Assembly: GCF_041821145.1 (NCBI RefSeq)
Contig: NZ_JBGUBC010000007.1
Location: 1 to 64,000 of the forward strand
From: Halopenitus sp041821145
GTDB lineage: Archaea > Halobacteriota > Halobacteria > Halobacteriales > Haloferacaceae
Direction: 5' to 3'
Length of the DNA: 64,000 bases
This document shows, one piece after another, positions 40,014 through 50,335 of the stretch. A model generated the notes under the pieces. The model was not told the DNA's origin. It saw only the letters and a list, made by a program, of their open reading frames with translations, and ran no database searches. Both the position numbers and the translations under genes were made by a program. The first letter of the stretch is position 1; each line of letters starts with the position of its first letter.

Positions 40014-43000
40014 CTACTCGCGCCACTCGAGGTGCGTATAGCACCGCGTAGGCGACCCGTCGATCCGCCGGCGTTTCCGTTCGACCGAGACGCCGAACAG
40101 CGCCGCACCCCAGATTTGGAGGAACCGTTTGAACGTCACACTCGAACCTCGGTCAGGGAGAGACTCGAATCCCCAGTCGGTGACGGTGTCGACGTATTCG
40201 TCATAGGTTTCCGAACTCGGAAGCGCTCCGTCGGGGTCGGACGTGAGCTGGTTCGCAATAAACGCCGCACCACCTGCCGACTGCTCGGGCGCTGCTTCCG
40301 TCAAGAACGACGTGTCTTCTTCTGTGGGATCAACCATCTTCACACCCAATATAACGGTTCGAGTGCTGTCTTCGTTTCCACCAGACGTTGAGACGATATT
40401 GAATCCCTCTTCGAGGGCACTGATGACGTTGCGATCGATGTCGAAGAGATCTCCGTCGATACCGGTGTCCGTGTCGAACGCATCGAAGAGGGAATCGATC
40501 GTTTCTGCGAACTCGTCCTCTGATTCTGGTGGGACGAGGTTGTGCGTGCTCGCGAATTCCTGACAACGGTCGAAGGCGATATCTACGTCCACGACGTTGT
40601 TCGGTGCAGGACGGAGGTAAGCCGCGATGAACGCGGCGGTAGCTGCTTTCCCCTCATCCTGGAGTGGTTCGGAAGTATCGTCTGTCTCTCCCTCCTCGGA
40701 CTGCGTTGTGTCAGTATCATCACCGTCAAGCTCTTCGTCCTTGTTGTCAGATGGCTCGGGAGTGGATTCGCCTGGTGCCTCGTCCGTCGATGATGACGCG
40801 CCAGTGTCTTCCTCATCCACTTCAGAGTCTTGCGCTTCGTCGGTCGAGACTTCGTCTTCGTGAGTCCACTCGGGTGCCGTTCCGGGGTCAGCGGACGCCG
40901 GCTTGAGTTTGTCCGTCTGAATCGCTTCGATGAGGTCCTCGACGGGCCGAAGCGTCCCCATTTCCTCGTCGTCCGAGGTCCGATGATCGAACCAGGCGAT
41001 ACGTGCCTGTGCATCGTCGCCGGCGCGGGGCGGCTCGTATCGGACGAGGATGGCATATGCGGTTTCCGGGTAGTCCGGGTGCCGGAATTCGATGTCGGGT
41101 ACGAATGGCTTGTTGACGCGGACCCAATCCTCACGGAACCGCTCTTCCGTCTCGTACTTGTACGTCTGTTCGCTACCCGGAGTCTCGACGATATAGCGAG
41201 CTGATTCGTTTGCACTTCTCGGGGGACATGTCGCCCGGTACGGGATGCTCGAGGGAGTGAGGTTCTGGAAGTCACCGGGAGCGATACGGAGGTGTATATC
41301 CTCGTCATCGGGATGGCCGATGTCGTCGGCGGTCGGGGCGACGAGGAGGCAGTCGTCCGAGTCGGGGTCCGGGTTGCGAACCCAGATCGACGCGCCGGCG
41401 CTCTCTGTGTCCGATCGGGGGACGACAGCGGTGACACCGCCGTCGCGGGCGCCGCCGTCGAATTCGATTGGCGTGTTCGATTGCGAGTAGAACCGGCGAC
41501 CCGACCACTGAGTGTTCATCGGATCACGGAGGATGTTCGATAATGCGGTGGCAGGTCCAAGGTCGGGGGCCCCCGCGTCTTCGTCCCACGGCGTTTCGGC
41601 GACGAAGATGGGGAGGCGACATTCGCCACTCTTCGTAGTAGTGTTAAGCGCCTTCTTGAGGTTACGGAGTTTCTTCGTGGGGTGTCGACGTGGGTCGGTC
41701 TCCTCTTCGACTGTGCATGAGATGATGTCGTCAGCGAAGCACTCCGTAGGCTCGCTGGCGAAGACTGTGAGGACGGCGTCCGGGATGTCCCCGGTGTCTT
41801 GGTCGATGATCCGGCCACTGACTCGGGTGGGGACTGCGTCTTCGAGTGCCGTCATAGCGTCTCGAAGGCCGGTATCGTGAGTATCGGTCCCAGCGGTTGC
41901 GACCCAGCCAGTCGAAAAGACGTTTTCGAGAAGGAGACGAGCACCCTCGGGAGTCAACCGAATGGCGTAGCCCTCGTCGCCGGGGACGTCGTCACGGTGC
42001 TTCGCGAGTTCGATCTCGAAGATACCGTCTGTTTCCGGGATGGGAGTGTCGCCAGCGACGCCCCGATGGGTCATAATGGTGCCTAACGCCTCGATCTCAT
42101 CGGCGCACGCCTTGAGCGAGGGGAGGGCATCGCGGCGACGATTACGTTCTCCCTCGTTGAGGCCCTCTGTGGCGAGGACTTTCTCGACTTCGAGGCGAAG
42201 CCGGCGGTACATCTCGTCAAGGCGCACCCAGCGGTACGTTCCGGATCGTGGTTCCTCCCCATCGAACGGGTCGATCCCAACAGAATTGCTCTCACTGGTC
42301 CGGCGGCGTTCGATCGCCGCGGACACACTCTCGTTATCCACAGTGGCGCTTTGCTGTTCGGGAGACGATTTGTCTGCTGGCGCAGTTTCGGACTCCGTGT
42401 CGAGACGATCACGAACCGCAGTCGGTGGCCAGTTCCCGGTATCCCGTGCGAAATCGATGAGTTCCTGAATCCGGGCCACTTCATCCTCGGTGAGGATACC
42501 TTGGTTAAGGAGAGTCGCGACGCGGCTGTTGAGCGCACGAGCCTGGATGGATTCCTCGTCTTTCCGGTACGTCGGGAGGTCGGTGTGAATCGCCCATTCC
42601 TCTGGGGAAAGCGACTTCCCCTTCTCGAGGAGGTTGGTAAGCTCCTCCCACTCGTCAGTCGTCATACTTCCCTTCAGGACGTGATGAAGACTGGACGCAG
42701 GCCCTGATCTCTCAGCGGCCGAGTGAGGAGTCTGGCGCTCGGTATTGGATTGGGTGAGCTCGGTCTTCGCCTCATCCCACTGGTCGCGAGCCCACCCACC
42801 TGAGTCGAACAGCGTATCTGGCTGCTCGCTCGTAGTGGATGGAGAATCGTTCTCGCGACTGGTAGATACCGATTCAGCTGTGTATTCATCGGGTCCTGCA
42901 TCATCCGACAGGACATCTATCGCGCTGACTTCCTCAGCCGGGGAGTCCTCTATCGTCGAATCATTATTTGGTTCAACTGGGTCTTCGAGGTCAGGGAGCT

Positions 43001-46000
43001 TGCTGTCGGTGTTGGAGACGCTGTGCAGAGTTTCTTCACCGGGCCCGTTGGGTGGGTCACGAGCGACTATCCAAGTCGCCCACGCGAGGACAACCGGGAG
43101 GAGTGGGTCGTCTATTGTGAGATGGTGGGCGAGTTCGGGGATGTTGAGAATCGCCCGGTTACGGACAGCCGATTCTGACTCGTCGTCGGGGATTCCGTAC
43201 TCTTCGTTCGTCTGGTCGATGACGTCGGCGCGAACCTCTCGGAAGGCCTCCTCGAAATCTTCGCGAGAATCGTAGCCTTCGGGGGGTTCCTCGGCATCCT
43301 GATGCCAGTTCGGAAGTGGAATGCGGGCGATTTCGATGGTCTGAGACCGTGTTCCTTCGGAAGGTGTCGGATACTGGACGAGCCGGTGGTCGACGGGGAG
43401 ATCGCGGACATGATCCATGAAGTCCTCGACCTCGAGGTCGGCCGGGCAAAGCGCCTTTGCCTGCTGACGCGTGATTTCACCGGCACGCACGACGGTCGTC
43501 TGAATATTACCGATGATCTCGGCGTACGTCGGGTCGTCGCCAACACTGTTGTCGGTGTCGGCGTCGAAGAGCTGGTCGGGCGTCTGGACAGCGAGTGAGA
43601 GGGAGACAGAGTGGTTGCGGGCGACGGCGATCATCTTCGCAAGGTCATCCGGTTCGACGAGACGGCCGGCCTCGTCAATGAAGACGCTGACGTAGTAATC
43701 GTCCGCGGTCGCCTCCTCTTTGAGGAAGGACTTGTAGAGTTCGAACTCGTACTGCATCAGAAGCTCGTGTGTGAGGACAAAGTCACGCTGGGCGTCCGGA
43801 TCGAGATCCTCAACGTCGAAAATGAGGACGTCGTTCTGGCGATCGCCAGAAAGGAAGTCGGCGAAGGAGAACCGCCGGGTCGTGTTATTGAAGAGGGGCG
43901 CGAGACGGGCGTCCGTCGTAAGCGCGTTCAAACGGTTGGTGACACCGCCGAGGATCTGCTGGGCGGTGTGCTGTTGATTGTTGAACGGCGTCTCCATATT
44001 CCGATTGACTGCGTGCGAGCCCGGATCAGGCAGTAAATCCTTAGGATTGATCGGAATATCCGGATCCATCAACCTCGTCAGTTCGGTGACCTGCTGGGTC
44101 TGCTCTTGGAGCTGCCAGAGGGGATAGACGTTCGGGCTGGCGTCGTACCCCCAGCGGAACGGCATCACGGTGGGCTGTCGAGATCTTGAATCGTCCTCGT
44201 TTTCATCGTTGGAGCGATTTCCGCCGCTCACGAGGTCGTCGGCAGTTGGGAGCGTGTTATTGCTGGTATCACCGCCTTTCCGCTTGTACGCAGGCGTGCC
44301 ATCGACGCCTGTCGGATATGTGTGTGGTGAAAAGCCAGCCGTCCCGAGGGCCCGAAGGACATCACGAGACACGCGGGCGTTCTGGAAGTCGCTCTCACCC
44401 ATCAGAAGTTCGGCTATCTTCCGGACAGTCTGCATAACCTGTGAGCCGTGTGTCTCCCAGCTGGTGTCCTTGGAAGCGATATCAGGGTGCTGGGGAGAGG
44501 TGTCGTCGGTCGCGACGCTCTCTGCAGCCTGGGGGTTGCCGTGGGCGTCGTCAGCCTGTTGGGCGGGTCGTGTGTCGAAGACCGTTAGTCCGGGGAGAAC
44601 CTCAGGCATATCGAACCAGTGGACGTGCTCGCGCACCCAGTCTCCGCCGAATTCATCCAAGAGACCGCGCACAGCAAGTTCACCGACGTTTGCGCCGGGG
44701 CCGGCGTAGATGATAATGGGGCCGTTCGTGGCCTTCCGACGCTCGACGATCTCGTGAGCTTGGTCGACAGACTTCCCGGAGCCGGGGAGCCCTTGGTGGA
44801 GGATCGACCGGTCCATATAGTCCGTGCGATGTTTGACGGGACGAGTGAGGTCGCTAGCGTGGAGACGATCGAACGCATAGCCGAGCGTGGCCCCGTCAAT
44901 GTCCGTACCGATGATTTCGTTGTCCTCGGCAGGAGAGAGTTCAGAGAGTGGGGCTGTGTGGGAGAGTTGGCGTTCCATATGGGCTGCGAGGTCGTCCGAG
45001 ACGGCGCTGGTGCTCGGGAGTGCCGTGAACGATGGGAGTTCGTCGGCGGCGGCGAGGACGATCGGCCAGCGGCGACGGAGCGAGTAGTGTAGACCGAATT
45101 TGGGTGCCCTGCCGGCATACTCCTGAGCGCGGTGGAAGCGGTACGAGTCACGGAGCCGTCCGAGCGTATGTCTCCGCCATCCAAACTGCCGTGCCCACTT
45201 TGCGAGGCGGCTGTTCTCTGGTGGTTCAGTGAGCTTGTTGAACTCGCCGTCAGCAGCAGTCGCCCACGTTTTTGCGAGCCGCCAGGCGTCGTCGCGAGCC
45301 GTAGTTCGCTGGCCGGCTGCGGCTTTAGCGAGCGTCTCGGGAGTCACTCGGAGAGTGTCACCTCGACTCGCTAAGGTCTCGATGTGGGTGTCGGAACCAG
45401 ATAGATCGGCAGTACTTTCTATCTCGTTGAGATCGGGCTGTTCTTCGGTGAAGACGCCCCCGTCACTCGCCGTATTTGTCGAGGCAGAGGTGGAGTCCTC
45501 GTCTGAATGGAAGAGGGGGGAGGGGACGGGGTGGGCCTCTGAGGAGGGTTCAACTGACCCTCCAGCAGTCCCTTCGAGGGCGTCGTTCAAGAAGGGTGTG
45601 GGTTGGGTGAAGACATCCACCGTGACTTTGAAACTCCGAGTCACACCCTTGTTCTGGAGTTCTTCGTTCCGTGTCCCTTCCGCGCTCGCGACTTCCCCAC
45701 GGACCCGACTACTCTCTCGTTCTCGAGCAGCAGCCCGGTCTTCCTCGGTGGTATTCTCTCCCGAGCTTGGTGTCGCACGGCTACGCCCACGGCGGTTCGT
45801 TCGTTTGTCGAACTGGGTGCTTTCCTCACCCTCGATGACGTCGAGTTTCTGCCGAATGATGTCGCTGAGGTCGCCTGCGGATGTAATCCGGGCACGGAGT
45901 AGTGCAGGTTCGTCGGTCTCGAGGAGTGCATCGAGAGCGGCTTCCATCGGAGGGGCTTCTTCGGCAGCGGTTTCGTCGAAGACGTTGAGTCGCTGGAGGA

Positions 46001-48050
46001 AGTCCCAACGGCGGGTTCCTCGGGAACCGAGTGGATAGCTCACGGGCGCTTCCGGGCAAACCGCAGTGAACTGATCCTCAAGATGCTCTCGGAAGTACCG
46101 TTGAGGAATCGCCTCGGCTGCAGCTGCGCGTTCGCTCGGTGTGGGCGTGTCCTCGTCGAGAGTCCGCCCACCGTCTGTCGCGGCGTCCGATGATTGCGCG
46201 TTACTCCAAGGGAACGTCGCCGATGGGGGCGCATCATTCCCGAGAAGATGCTTGCACCGCCGGTACGGCCGGGCACGCAGGAGTCGCTGGAGCGTCGTCG
46301 CGACGGGCGTGACGTCGTAGTCGGGACCACCGAAGGCTTGTCGTACCCAGTTGTGCTTCGTCCGGTCGAGCGTGCTCGTCTGGCCGTCCTCGATGAAGTG
46401 GATTAGAACCTCGATTGCGAGTCGGTTGCCATCGCCTTCAGTAGTTTGAAGCTCGCTTTCTTCTCCTCCGATCTCGGGGTCGTGAGGTGCCGATCGGATG
46501 ATGACTTCCAGCCCGTCAGTGAGATTGGGTAGACCTTCGATCTGTTTGGTGATTGTCTCCGGTGAGGCCGGCTGATCGGAGGCCGTAATGCGGTACCAGA
46601 GGTCGTCTCCTGGTCGCGGTGGTTCATCCTCATCGAGTTCGTACACGGCTGGTGCATCAAGAGGATCGAGGAGGTGCTTGCTCTTCGCATACGTTGTCTC
46701 CGAGACGGCGGCATCGGCTGCCCTACTGGCGCGTGCGTGAGCGGGTGGTGCGATATACGACCACGTGCTGGAGTCTTCGTCGGTGACGTAGGCTGTGACC
46801 GTACGGTCGACACGGTGAAACCCTTCGCGGATTGCCCAGCCAGTCATCGCTGCGAGCGCGTGAGCATAGACGTTGAGGGTGCGACGGAATCGGAAGAATT
46901 TGATTTGTATTCGTCGAATCGTTCCGATGCCAATAGTATCGGCCAACCAAACGACCGCGCGGACGAATCGAGACCAGACCGCAAGCATCGCCGTCCACGT
47001 CCGCCGCATCCGACGGGCGACTCCGAGAAGGAGGAACACGACGAGAGACGTGAAGATGACAATCCCTGCGATAATGGGATTCTTGAAGCTCCAAATGAGG
47101 AGCCCACCGATGAACTCCTGCACTCCACTCATCCATCCACGAAATTGATTTGCGGCGTCGACGATCCCACTAAGATACGGAGCATACCAAGCGGGGCTTG
47201 AACTCGGCTTGGCCGTAGCCTCCGAGTCTCCTCCGTTTGAGCCGCCTCCTGCGGTTGTGTTGGTTGTGGTGGTCGTGGATGATTCTGAGTCCGGCCGCCA
47301 GCCCTGATCCCACTGAACGGCGTAGTAGTTGAGGAGGGCCATCCGGAGTTCGTTCACCGTTGCGTTATGAGTTGCCGCGAATCGGACGGCTCGAGCATCC
47401 TCCGGAAACACGGAGAGAGATTGAGTGGTCTCGTACTCGTGAACTGTTTCGTTCGTGAGTGGATAGAGCTTGAGCTTCGGGGTTTGCTCAATCTGTTCCT
47501 CTGACGGCATCCACCAGTCAGGGTATTGCTCCGTACGATAGTATCGGAAGAGCCAATCCTCGATGGTTTCAGCCGACTCTCCGTTCTTCGCAGCTTCCCG
47601 GGCCTGTGTTGCGTCTTCTGGGAAGATCGAGAGATCCTGATTCTGCTGGTAGAGATGAACTTGGATACACGCGTAGTGTTCCGTCCATCCGTACGAGTTA
47701 TCGTTCTGAGTTTGGCACGGCGAGGTTGCATTCGTGGATTGCAGCGAAGTGGAAGAGAGGTTCTGGCTCTCTGTGGTACTCGTGGAGTCAGCGGAGTGTG
47801 CTGCGAGAGCTGGGCCAGTGGCCGCCGTAAGTAGGATACCGATGACGATCAGTGTCAACAGAACACTGTAGAGAGGACGGCGATTCCTCGGGCGGCCTGA
47901 GCGAGTGGATCGAGACGTCTGGGTCGGCTCTTCCGACCGCGACGAATGCGAAGTACGATCTGTCCTTACATCGGGCGGCGACTGGGTATGGTCATCGGTG
48001 AGCGGGGCCGGCGAGAGCCAAGCTCGAGTGAAGGCTGGGAGCGTCGGCAT
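40014..48050 (-). CDS. giant TraG/VirD4-like conjugation ATPase, 2678 residues
   Basis: The N-terminus has a hydrophobic segment at about 59-84 (LYSVLLTLIVIGILLTAATG) that may be a signal or anchor. Further membrane segments lie around residues 320-360 (GGLLIWSFKNPIIAGIVIFTSLVVFLLL). A large cytoplasmic part follows. The ATPase has Walker A GLPGSGKS (1087-1094), a second strand DVLIFDVEDLDPDAQRDF, and Walker B VSVFIDEAGRL (D1459-E1460) followed by LSLAVQTPDQLFD. These match the VirD4/TraG/HerA coupling-protein class. After about residue 1750 come unknown domains, an acidic linker, and a C-terminal winged-helix-like end (FKRFLQIWGAALFGVSVERKRRRIDG). Family coupling proteins are usually 500-1000 residues. 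An AAATATC-type TATA box lies about 25 nt before the ATG, suggesting a leaderless transcript. Confidence 0.82.
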   Translation of the reverse strand: MPTLPAFTRAWLSPAPLTDDHTQSPPDVRTDRTSHSSRSEEPTQTSRSTRSGRPRNRRPLYSVLLTLIVIGILLTAATGPALAAHSADSTSTTESQNLSSTSLQSTNATSPCQTQNDNSYGWTEHYACIQVHLYQQNQDLSIFPEDATQAREAAKNGESAETIEDWLFRYYRTEQYPDWWMPSEEQIEQTPKLKLYPLTNETVHEYETTQSLSVFPEDARAVRFAATHNATVNELRMALLNYYAVQWDQGWRPDSESSTTTTTNTTAGGGSNGGDSEATAKPSSSPAWYAPYLSGIVDAANQFRGWMSGVQEFIGGLLIWSFKNPIIAGIVIFTSLVVFLLLGVARRMRRTWTAMLAVWSRFVRAVVWLADTIGIGTIRRIQIKFFRFRRTLNVYAHALAAMTGWAIREGFHRVDRTVTAYVTDEDSSTWSYIAPPAHARASRAADAAVSETTYAKSKHLLDPLDAPAVYELDEDEPPRPGDDLWYRITASDQPASPETITKQIEGLPNLTDGLEVIIRSAPHDPEIGGEESELQTTEGDGNRLAIEVLIHFIEDGQTSTLDRTKHNWVRQAFGGPDYDVTPVATTLQRLLRARPYRRCKHLLGNDAPPSATFPWSNAQSSDAATDGGRTLDEDTPTPSERAAAAEAIPQRYFREHLEDQFTAVCPEAPVSYPLGSRGTRRWDFLQRLNVFDETAAEEAPPMEAALDALLETDEPALLRARITSAGDLSDIIRQKLDVIEGEESTQFDKRTNRRGRSRATPSSGENTTEEDRAAARERESSRVRGEVASAEGTRNEELQNKGVTRSFKVTVDVFTQPTPFLNDALEGTAGGSVEPSSEAHPVPSPLFHSDEDSTSASTNTASDGGVFTEEQPDLNEIESTADLSGSDTHIETLASRGDTLRVTPETLAKAAAGQRTTARDDAWRLAKTWATAADGEFNKLTEPPENSRLAKWARQFGWRRHTLGRLRDSYRFHRAQEYAGRAPKFGLHYSLRRRWPIVLAAADELPSFTALPSTSAVSDDLAAHMERQLSHTAPLSELSPAEDNEIIGTDIDGATLGYAFDRLHASDLTRPVKHRTDYMDRSILHQGLPGSGKSVDQAHEIVERRKATNGPIIIYAGPGANVGELAVRGLLDEFGGDWVREHVHWFDMPEVLPGLTVFDTRPAQQADDAHGNPQAAESVATDDTSPQHPDIASKDTSWETHGSQVMQTVRKIAELLMGESDFQNARVSRDVLRALGTAGFSPHTYPTGVDGTPAYKRKGGDTSNNTLPTADDLVSGGNRSNDENEDDSRSRQPTVMPFRWGYDASPNVYPLWQLQEQTQQVTELTRLMDPDIPINPKDLLPDPGSHAVNRNMETPFNNQQHTAQQILGGVTNRLNALTTDARLAPLFNNTTRRFSFADFLSGDRQNDVLIFDVEDLDPDAQRDFVLTHELLMQYEFELYKSFLKEEATADDYYVSVFIDEAGRLVEPDDLAKMIAVARNHSVSLSLAVQTPDQLFDADTDNSVGDDPTYAEIIGNIQTTVVRAGEITRQQAKALCPADLEVEDFMDHVRDLPVDHRLVQYPTPSEGTRSQTIEIARIPLPNWHQDAEEPPEGYDSREDFEEAFREVRADVIDQTNEEYGIPDDESESAVRNRAILNIPELAHHLTIDDPLLPVVLAWATWIVARDPPNGPGEETLHSVSNTDSKLPDLEDPVEPNNDSTIEDSPAEEVSAIDVLSDDAGPDEYTAESVSTSRENDSPSTTSEQPDTLFDSGGWARDQWDEAKTELTQSNTERQTPHSAAERSGPASSLHHVLKGSMTTDEWEELTNLLEKGKSLSPEEWAIHTDLPTYRKDEESIQARALNSRVATLLNQGILTEDEVARIQELIDFARDTGNWPPTAVRDRLDTESETAPADKSSPEQQSATVDNESVSAAIERRRTSESNSVGIDPFDGEEPRSGTYRWVRLDEMYRRLRLEVEKVLATEGLNEGERNRRRDALPSLKACADEIEALGTIMTHRGVAGDTPIPETDGIFEIELAKHRDDVPGDEGYAIRLTPEGARLLLENVFSTGWVATAGTDTHDTGLRDAMTALEDAVPTRVSGRIIDQDTGDIPDAVLTVFASEPTECFADDIISCTVEEETDPRRHPTKKLRNLKKALNTTTKSGECRLPIFVAETPWDEDAGAPDLGPATALSNILRDPMNTQWSGRRFYSQSNTPIEFDGGARDGGVTAVVPRSDTESAGASIWVRNPDPDSDDCLLVAPTADDIGHPDDEDIHLRIAPGDFQNLTPSSIPYRATCPPRSANESARYIVETPGSEQTYKYETEERFREDWVRVNKPFVPDIEFRHPDYPETAYAILVRYEPPRAGDDAQARIAWFDHRTSDDEEMGTLRPVEDLIEAIQTDKLKPASADPGTAPEWTHEDEVSTDEAQDSEVDEEDTGASSSTDEAPGESTPEPSDNKDEELDGDDTDTTQSEEGETDDTSEPLQDEGKAATAAFIAAYLRPAPNNVVDVDIAFDRCQEFASTHNLVPPESEDEFAETIDSLFDAFDTDTGIDGDLFDIDRNVISALEEGFNIVSTSGGNEDSTRTVILGVKMVDPTEEDTSFLTEAAPEQSAGGAAFIANQLTSDPDGALPSSETYDEYVDTVTDWGFESLPDRGSSVTFKRFLQIWGAALFGVSVERKRRRIDGSPTRCYTHLEWRE

Positions 48051-48069
48051 AGCCAGTAGTGGCCTCTAC

Positions 48070-48081
48070 AGATATTTCATC
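48070..48081 (-). promoter_or_regulatory. TATA-like box of the giant ATPase gene
   Basis: GAAATATC on the minus strand is centred about 26 nt before ATG 48050, in the about 195-bp gap between this gene and the divergent M48 gene. No Shine-Dalgarno is seen at the start. Confidence 0.45.
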
Positions 48082-48941
48082 TGCTCAGCGTAAAATACTA
48101 TTCGGGAGTTTTGGGCCGATCGATTGCTCGCTCAGTCGAGGCGCTGGTGTCTCCTAAGCAATCGTTTTCATAACCAGTTGTGGGTCAAGGGACTGGAGCC
48201 CCCGGACAATTTTTGGGTTCAGATAGCATGATCTACGGTAAAAGATGACCCCGAATAGCGACTCAAGCCCCTGTCCACGGTGGCGACGAGTCCTATCCGA
48301 GGCTCGTTCGTCGCTTGCGTGGCTACCTTCGCCGGTCGATACGTTGGTCTGGTGGGGGTTGGGTGTATTTTTTATTGCCCCTATAGTGGCGGGCTTCAGT
48401 TATGTTCTGATCAGATTCGTGTTTGGGGTTACATCGGCGACGGCGCTGCTCTTCGTCGGGGTGACGGTCCCGATGCTTATCGCAGTGGGACTTGGCTGGC
48501 AGATCGGTGCTGCGGTAAACCGTTACGATGAGTATAGGTTGAACCGCGAAGAGGCATCGACGTCGACGGAATCATCGGAAAACACGGATCAAACCGCCTC
48601 GGAAGAATATGAAGTGTTCGAAGGCTTTCAGTGGATCTCTTGGCTTCCAGATCACCTGAACAACTTCTTCGTGCTGTTCTTAGGGGGGTCTATCGTCAGT
48701 GGCGGATTCATCACTCTGGTCTGGGTGATCTTTGTTAGACTAACGCCAGAATACCCGATGCCCTCACCGAATATCGTCGTCAAAGGACTCTTTCCGATGC
48801 TCATCCTTGCGAGCTATTTCGGGTGTTTGGCGGTGACAGGTGCGCCGTTCATCTCGATGTTTTGGAGAGAGACGACAAATCATCTTGAGACGCCGGAGGC
48901 GCGCCACGATCACGCTCTCCGGGTTGCGTTGGTCGTTGGTG

Positions 48942-50335
48942 CATTCGTATTCGGTTAAGACGTGAAACCAGCATACAGCGCTGCATTCACCTCCTCTAAG
49001 AGAGTCAGCCGTGATGGAGACGGTTGCCTCGCTTCCTGATACCACGTATCCGGGAGATTCGGTTCATAGCTGAACGAAACGACGATCTCCGAGAGGACTT
49101 GCTGGGCGTACGACCGGAAGGTCGTCGCCCAGCGTTCCGTCGGAAACACGCAGTTGTCTCCCTGGTCGTGAGCGTGATCGACGAAGAGCCGAAGAATGGC
49201 TCTGCTGACCACCAGCGTCAGCAGAGCCGCCGTCACCTGAATCCGGACGATGTGTTCCTTCTCCGTCTGGAAGCGACCAAGACCGTACTGCGACTTCAAC
49301 TCACGGAACAACAGTTCAACGACCCACCGAGCACGGTACAGCGTCGCCACGTCCTCTGGAGTGAACTCACCGCTTGGCAAGTTAGTGATGTACAATCGAT
49401 AGCCGTCGTCGGCGTCCGCGCTCCGGACGCCGACGACTCGGAACCGCTTGGTGTCCCACGACCGCTTGCCCTTGTATGCTCGCCGCTGGAACCGGACGTC
49501 GACCTCAACATCGATGTGTTCCCTGCACAGATCGCCAACAACATCGAAGACCCGCTTGCCTTCGAGCGGAATGGCGCGACCGCGCCATTCCCGCAGTTCT
49601 CGAACGATCACCGGATTCGCACTCCGCTTCAGCCTGCTGACGAAGAACCCGTCGTTCTCGTCGATCAATGCAAACCGATGATACTTGAAGAAGCCGAGAT
49701 CCAGCAAGAACAACCGTCCACGTAGCCACGATCCGGTCTTGAAGAGGGTACTCTCGTGGGTGCGCTCGTCGGTGATCGCGCGGGCGATCACCGACTGCGC
49801 AGTAACGCTGTGGACGAGATAGAGCTTGATCCCAGAGACATCTGGATGGGTCGCAGGGAACGCTGAAAGGAACCGATGCAACCGTACCACCGTGGCGTCA
49901 GCGACGACCACGTCGCGGAACTGCTCGAACGCTGGAGCGACGGTATGAGGGACAGCGACCTCCTCGACGGCGTAGTCGAGGAGGTCGCGGAGAAGCAATT
50001 CCAGTTGCGTGGTGAATCGGTCGTAGAAACTGGAGGCGAAGAGCTTCTGACCGGTCGCGCCGTTGTACGTCCGGCGATAGCCAGCGATTGAGCGGGCTTC
50101 GCCGCCGACGGCGAAGCCCACAATCACCGTCCAGACCAAGACGCGGACATCGAGTTTGCGCTTTCTCACGACGACATCGCGCTCACGCGCGAGGTCGTCG
50201 ATCATGCCCGACGGAAACAGCGAAGTCAACAGCGACGTAATTGCGTCTGGGGAGAGTCTCATTCAACCTCCCCTTCGTACTACGAGTTCAGGTAGCCGTC
50301 GGCTTGCGATTTAGCCCCTTAACCGAATACGAATG
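48942..50335 (-). mobile_element. ISH8-type insertion sequence (IS4 family), 1394 bp
   Basis: Perfect 18-bp inverted repeats CATTCGTATTCGGTTAAG (48942-48959 and 50318-50335) and the 10-bp target duplication GTCGTTGGTG (48932-48941 and 50336-50345). One transposase gene on the minus strand. The insertion interrupts the M48 protease gene. Confidence 0.95.
48955..50262 (-). CDS. IS4-family transposase, ISH8 group
   Basis: 435 residues, intact. The catalytic acidic residues are visible in VVADATVVRLHRF, LLDLGFFKY and the IS4 signature YRARWVVELLFRELKSQYGLGRF (Y-R-E-K). The N-terminus (MRLSPDAITSLLTSLFPSGM) matches ISH8-group transposases. The stop codon lies inside the left inverted repeat. The ISH8 group is common in Halobacterium, Haloarcula and relatives; the copy looks young because both ends and the duplication are perfect. 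Confidence 0.92.
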   Translation of the reverse strand: MRLSPDAITSLLTSLFPSGMIDDLARERDVVVRKRKLDVRVLVWTVIVGFAVGGEARSIAGYRRTYNGATGQKLFASSFYDRFTTQLELLLRDLLDYAVEEVAVPHTVAPAFEQFRDVVVADATVVRLHRFLSAFPATHPDVSGIKLYLVHSVTAQSVIARAITDERTHESTLFKTGSWLRGRLFLLDLGFFKYHRFALIDENDGFFVSRLKRSANPVIVRELREWRGRAIPLEGKRVFDVVGDLCREHIDVEVDVRFQRRAYKGKRSWDTKRFRVVGVRSADADDGYRLYITNLPSGEFTPEDVATLYRARWVVELLFRELKSQYGLGRFQTEKEHIVRIQVTAALLTLVVSRAILRLFVDHAHDQGDNCVFPTERWATTFRSYAQQVLSEIVVSFSYEPNLPDTWYQEARQPSPSRLTLLEEVNAALYAGFTS

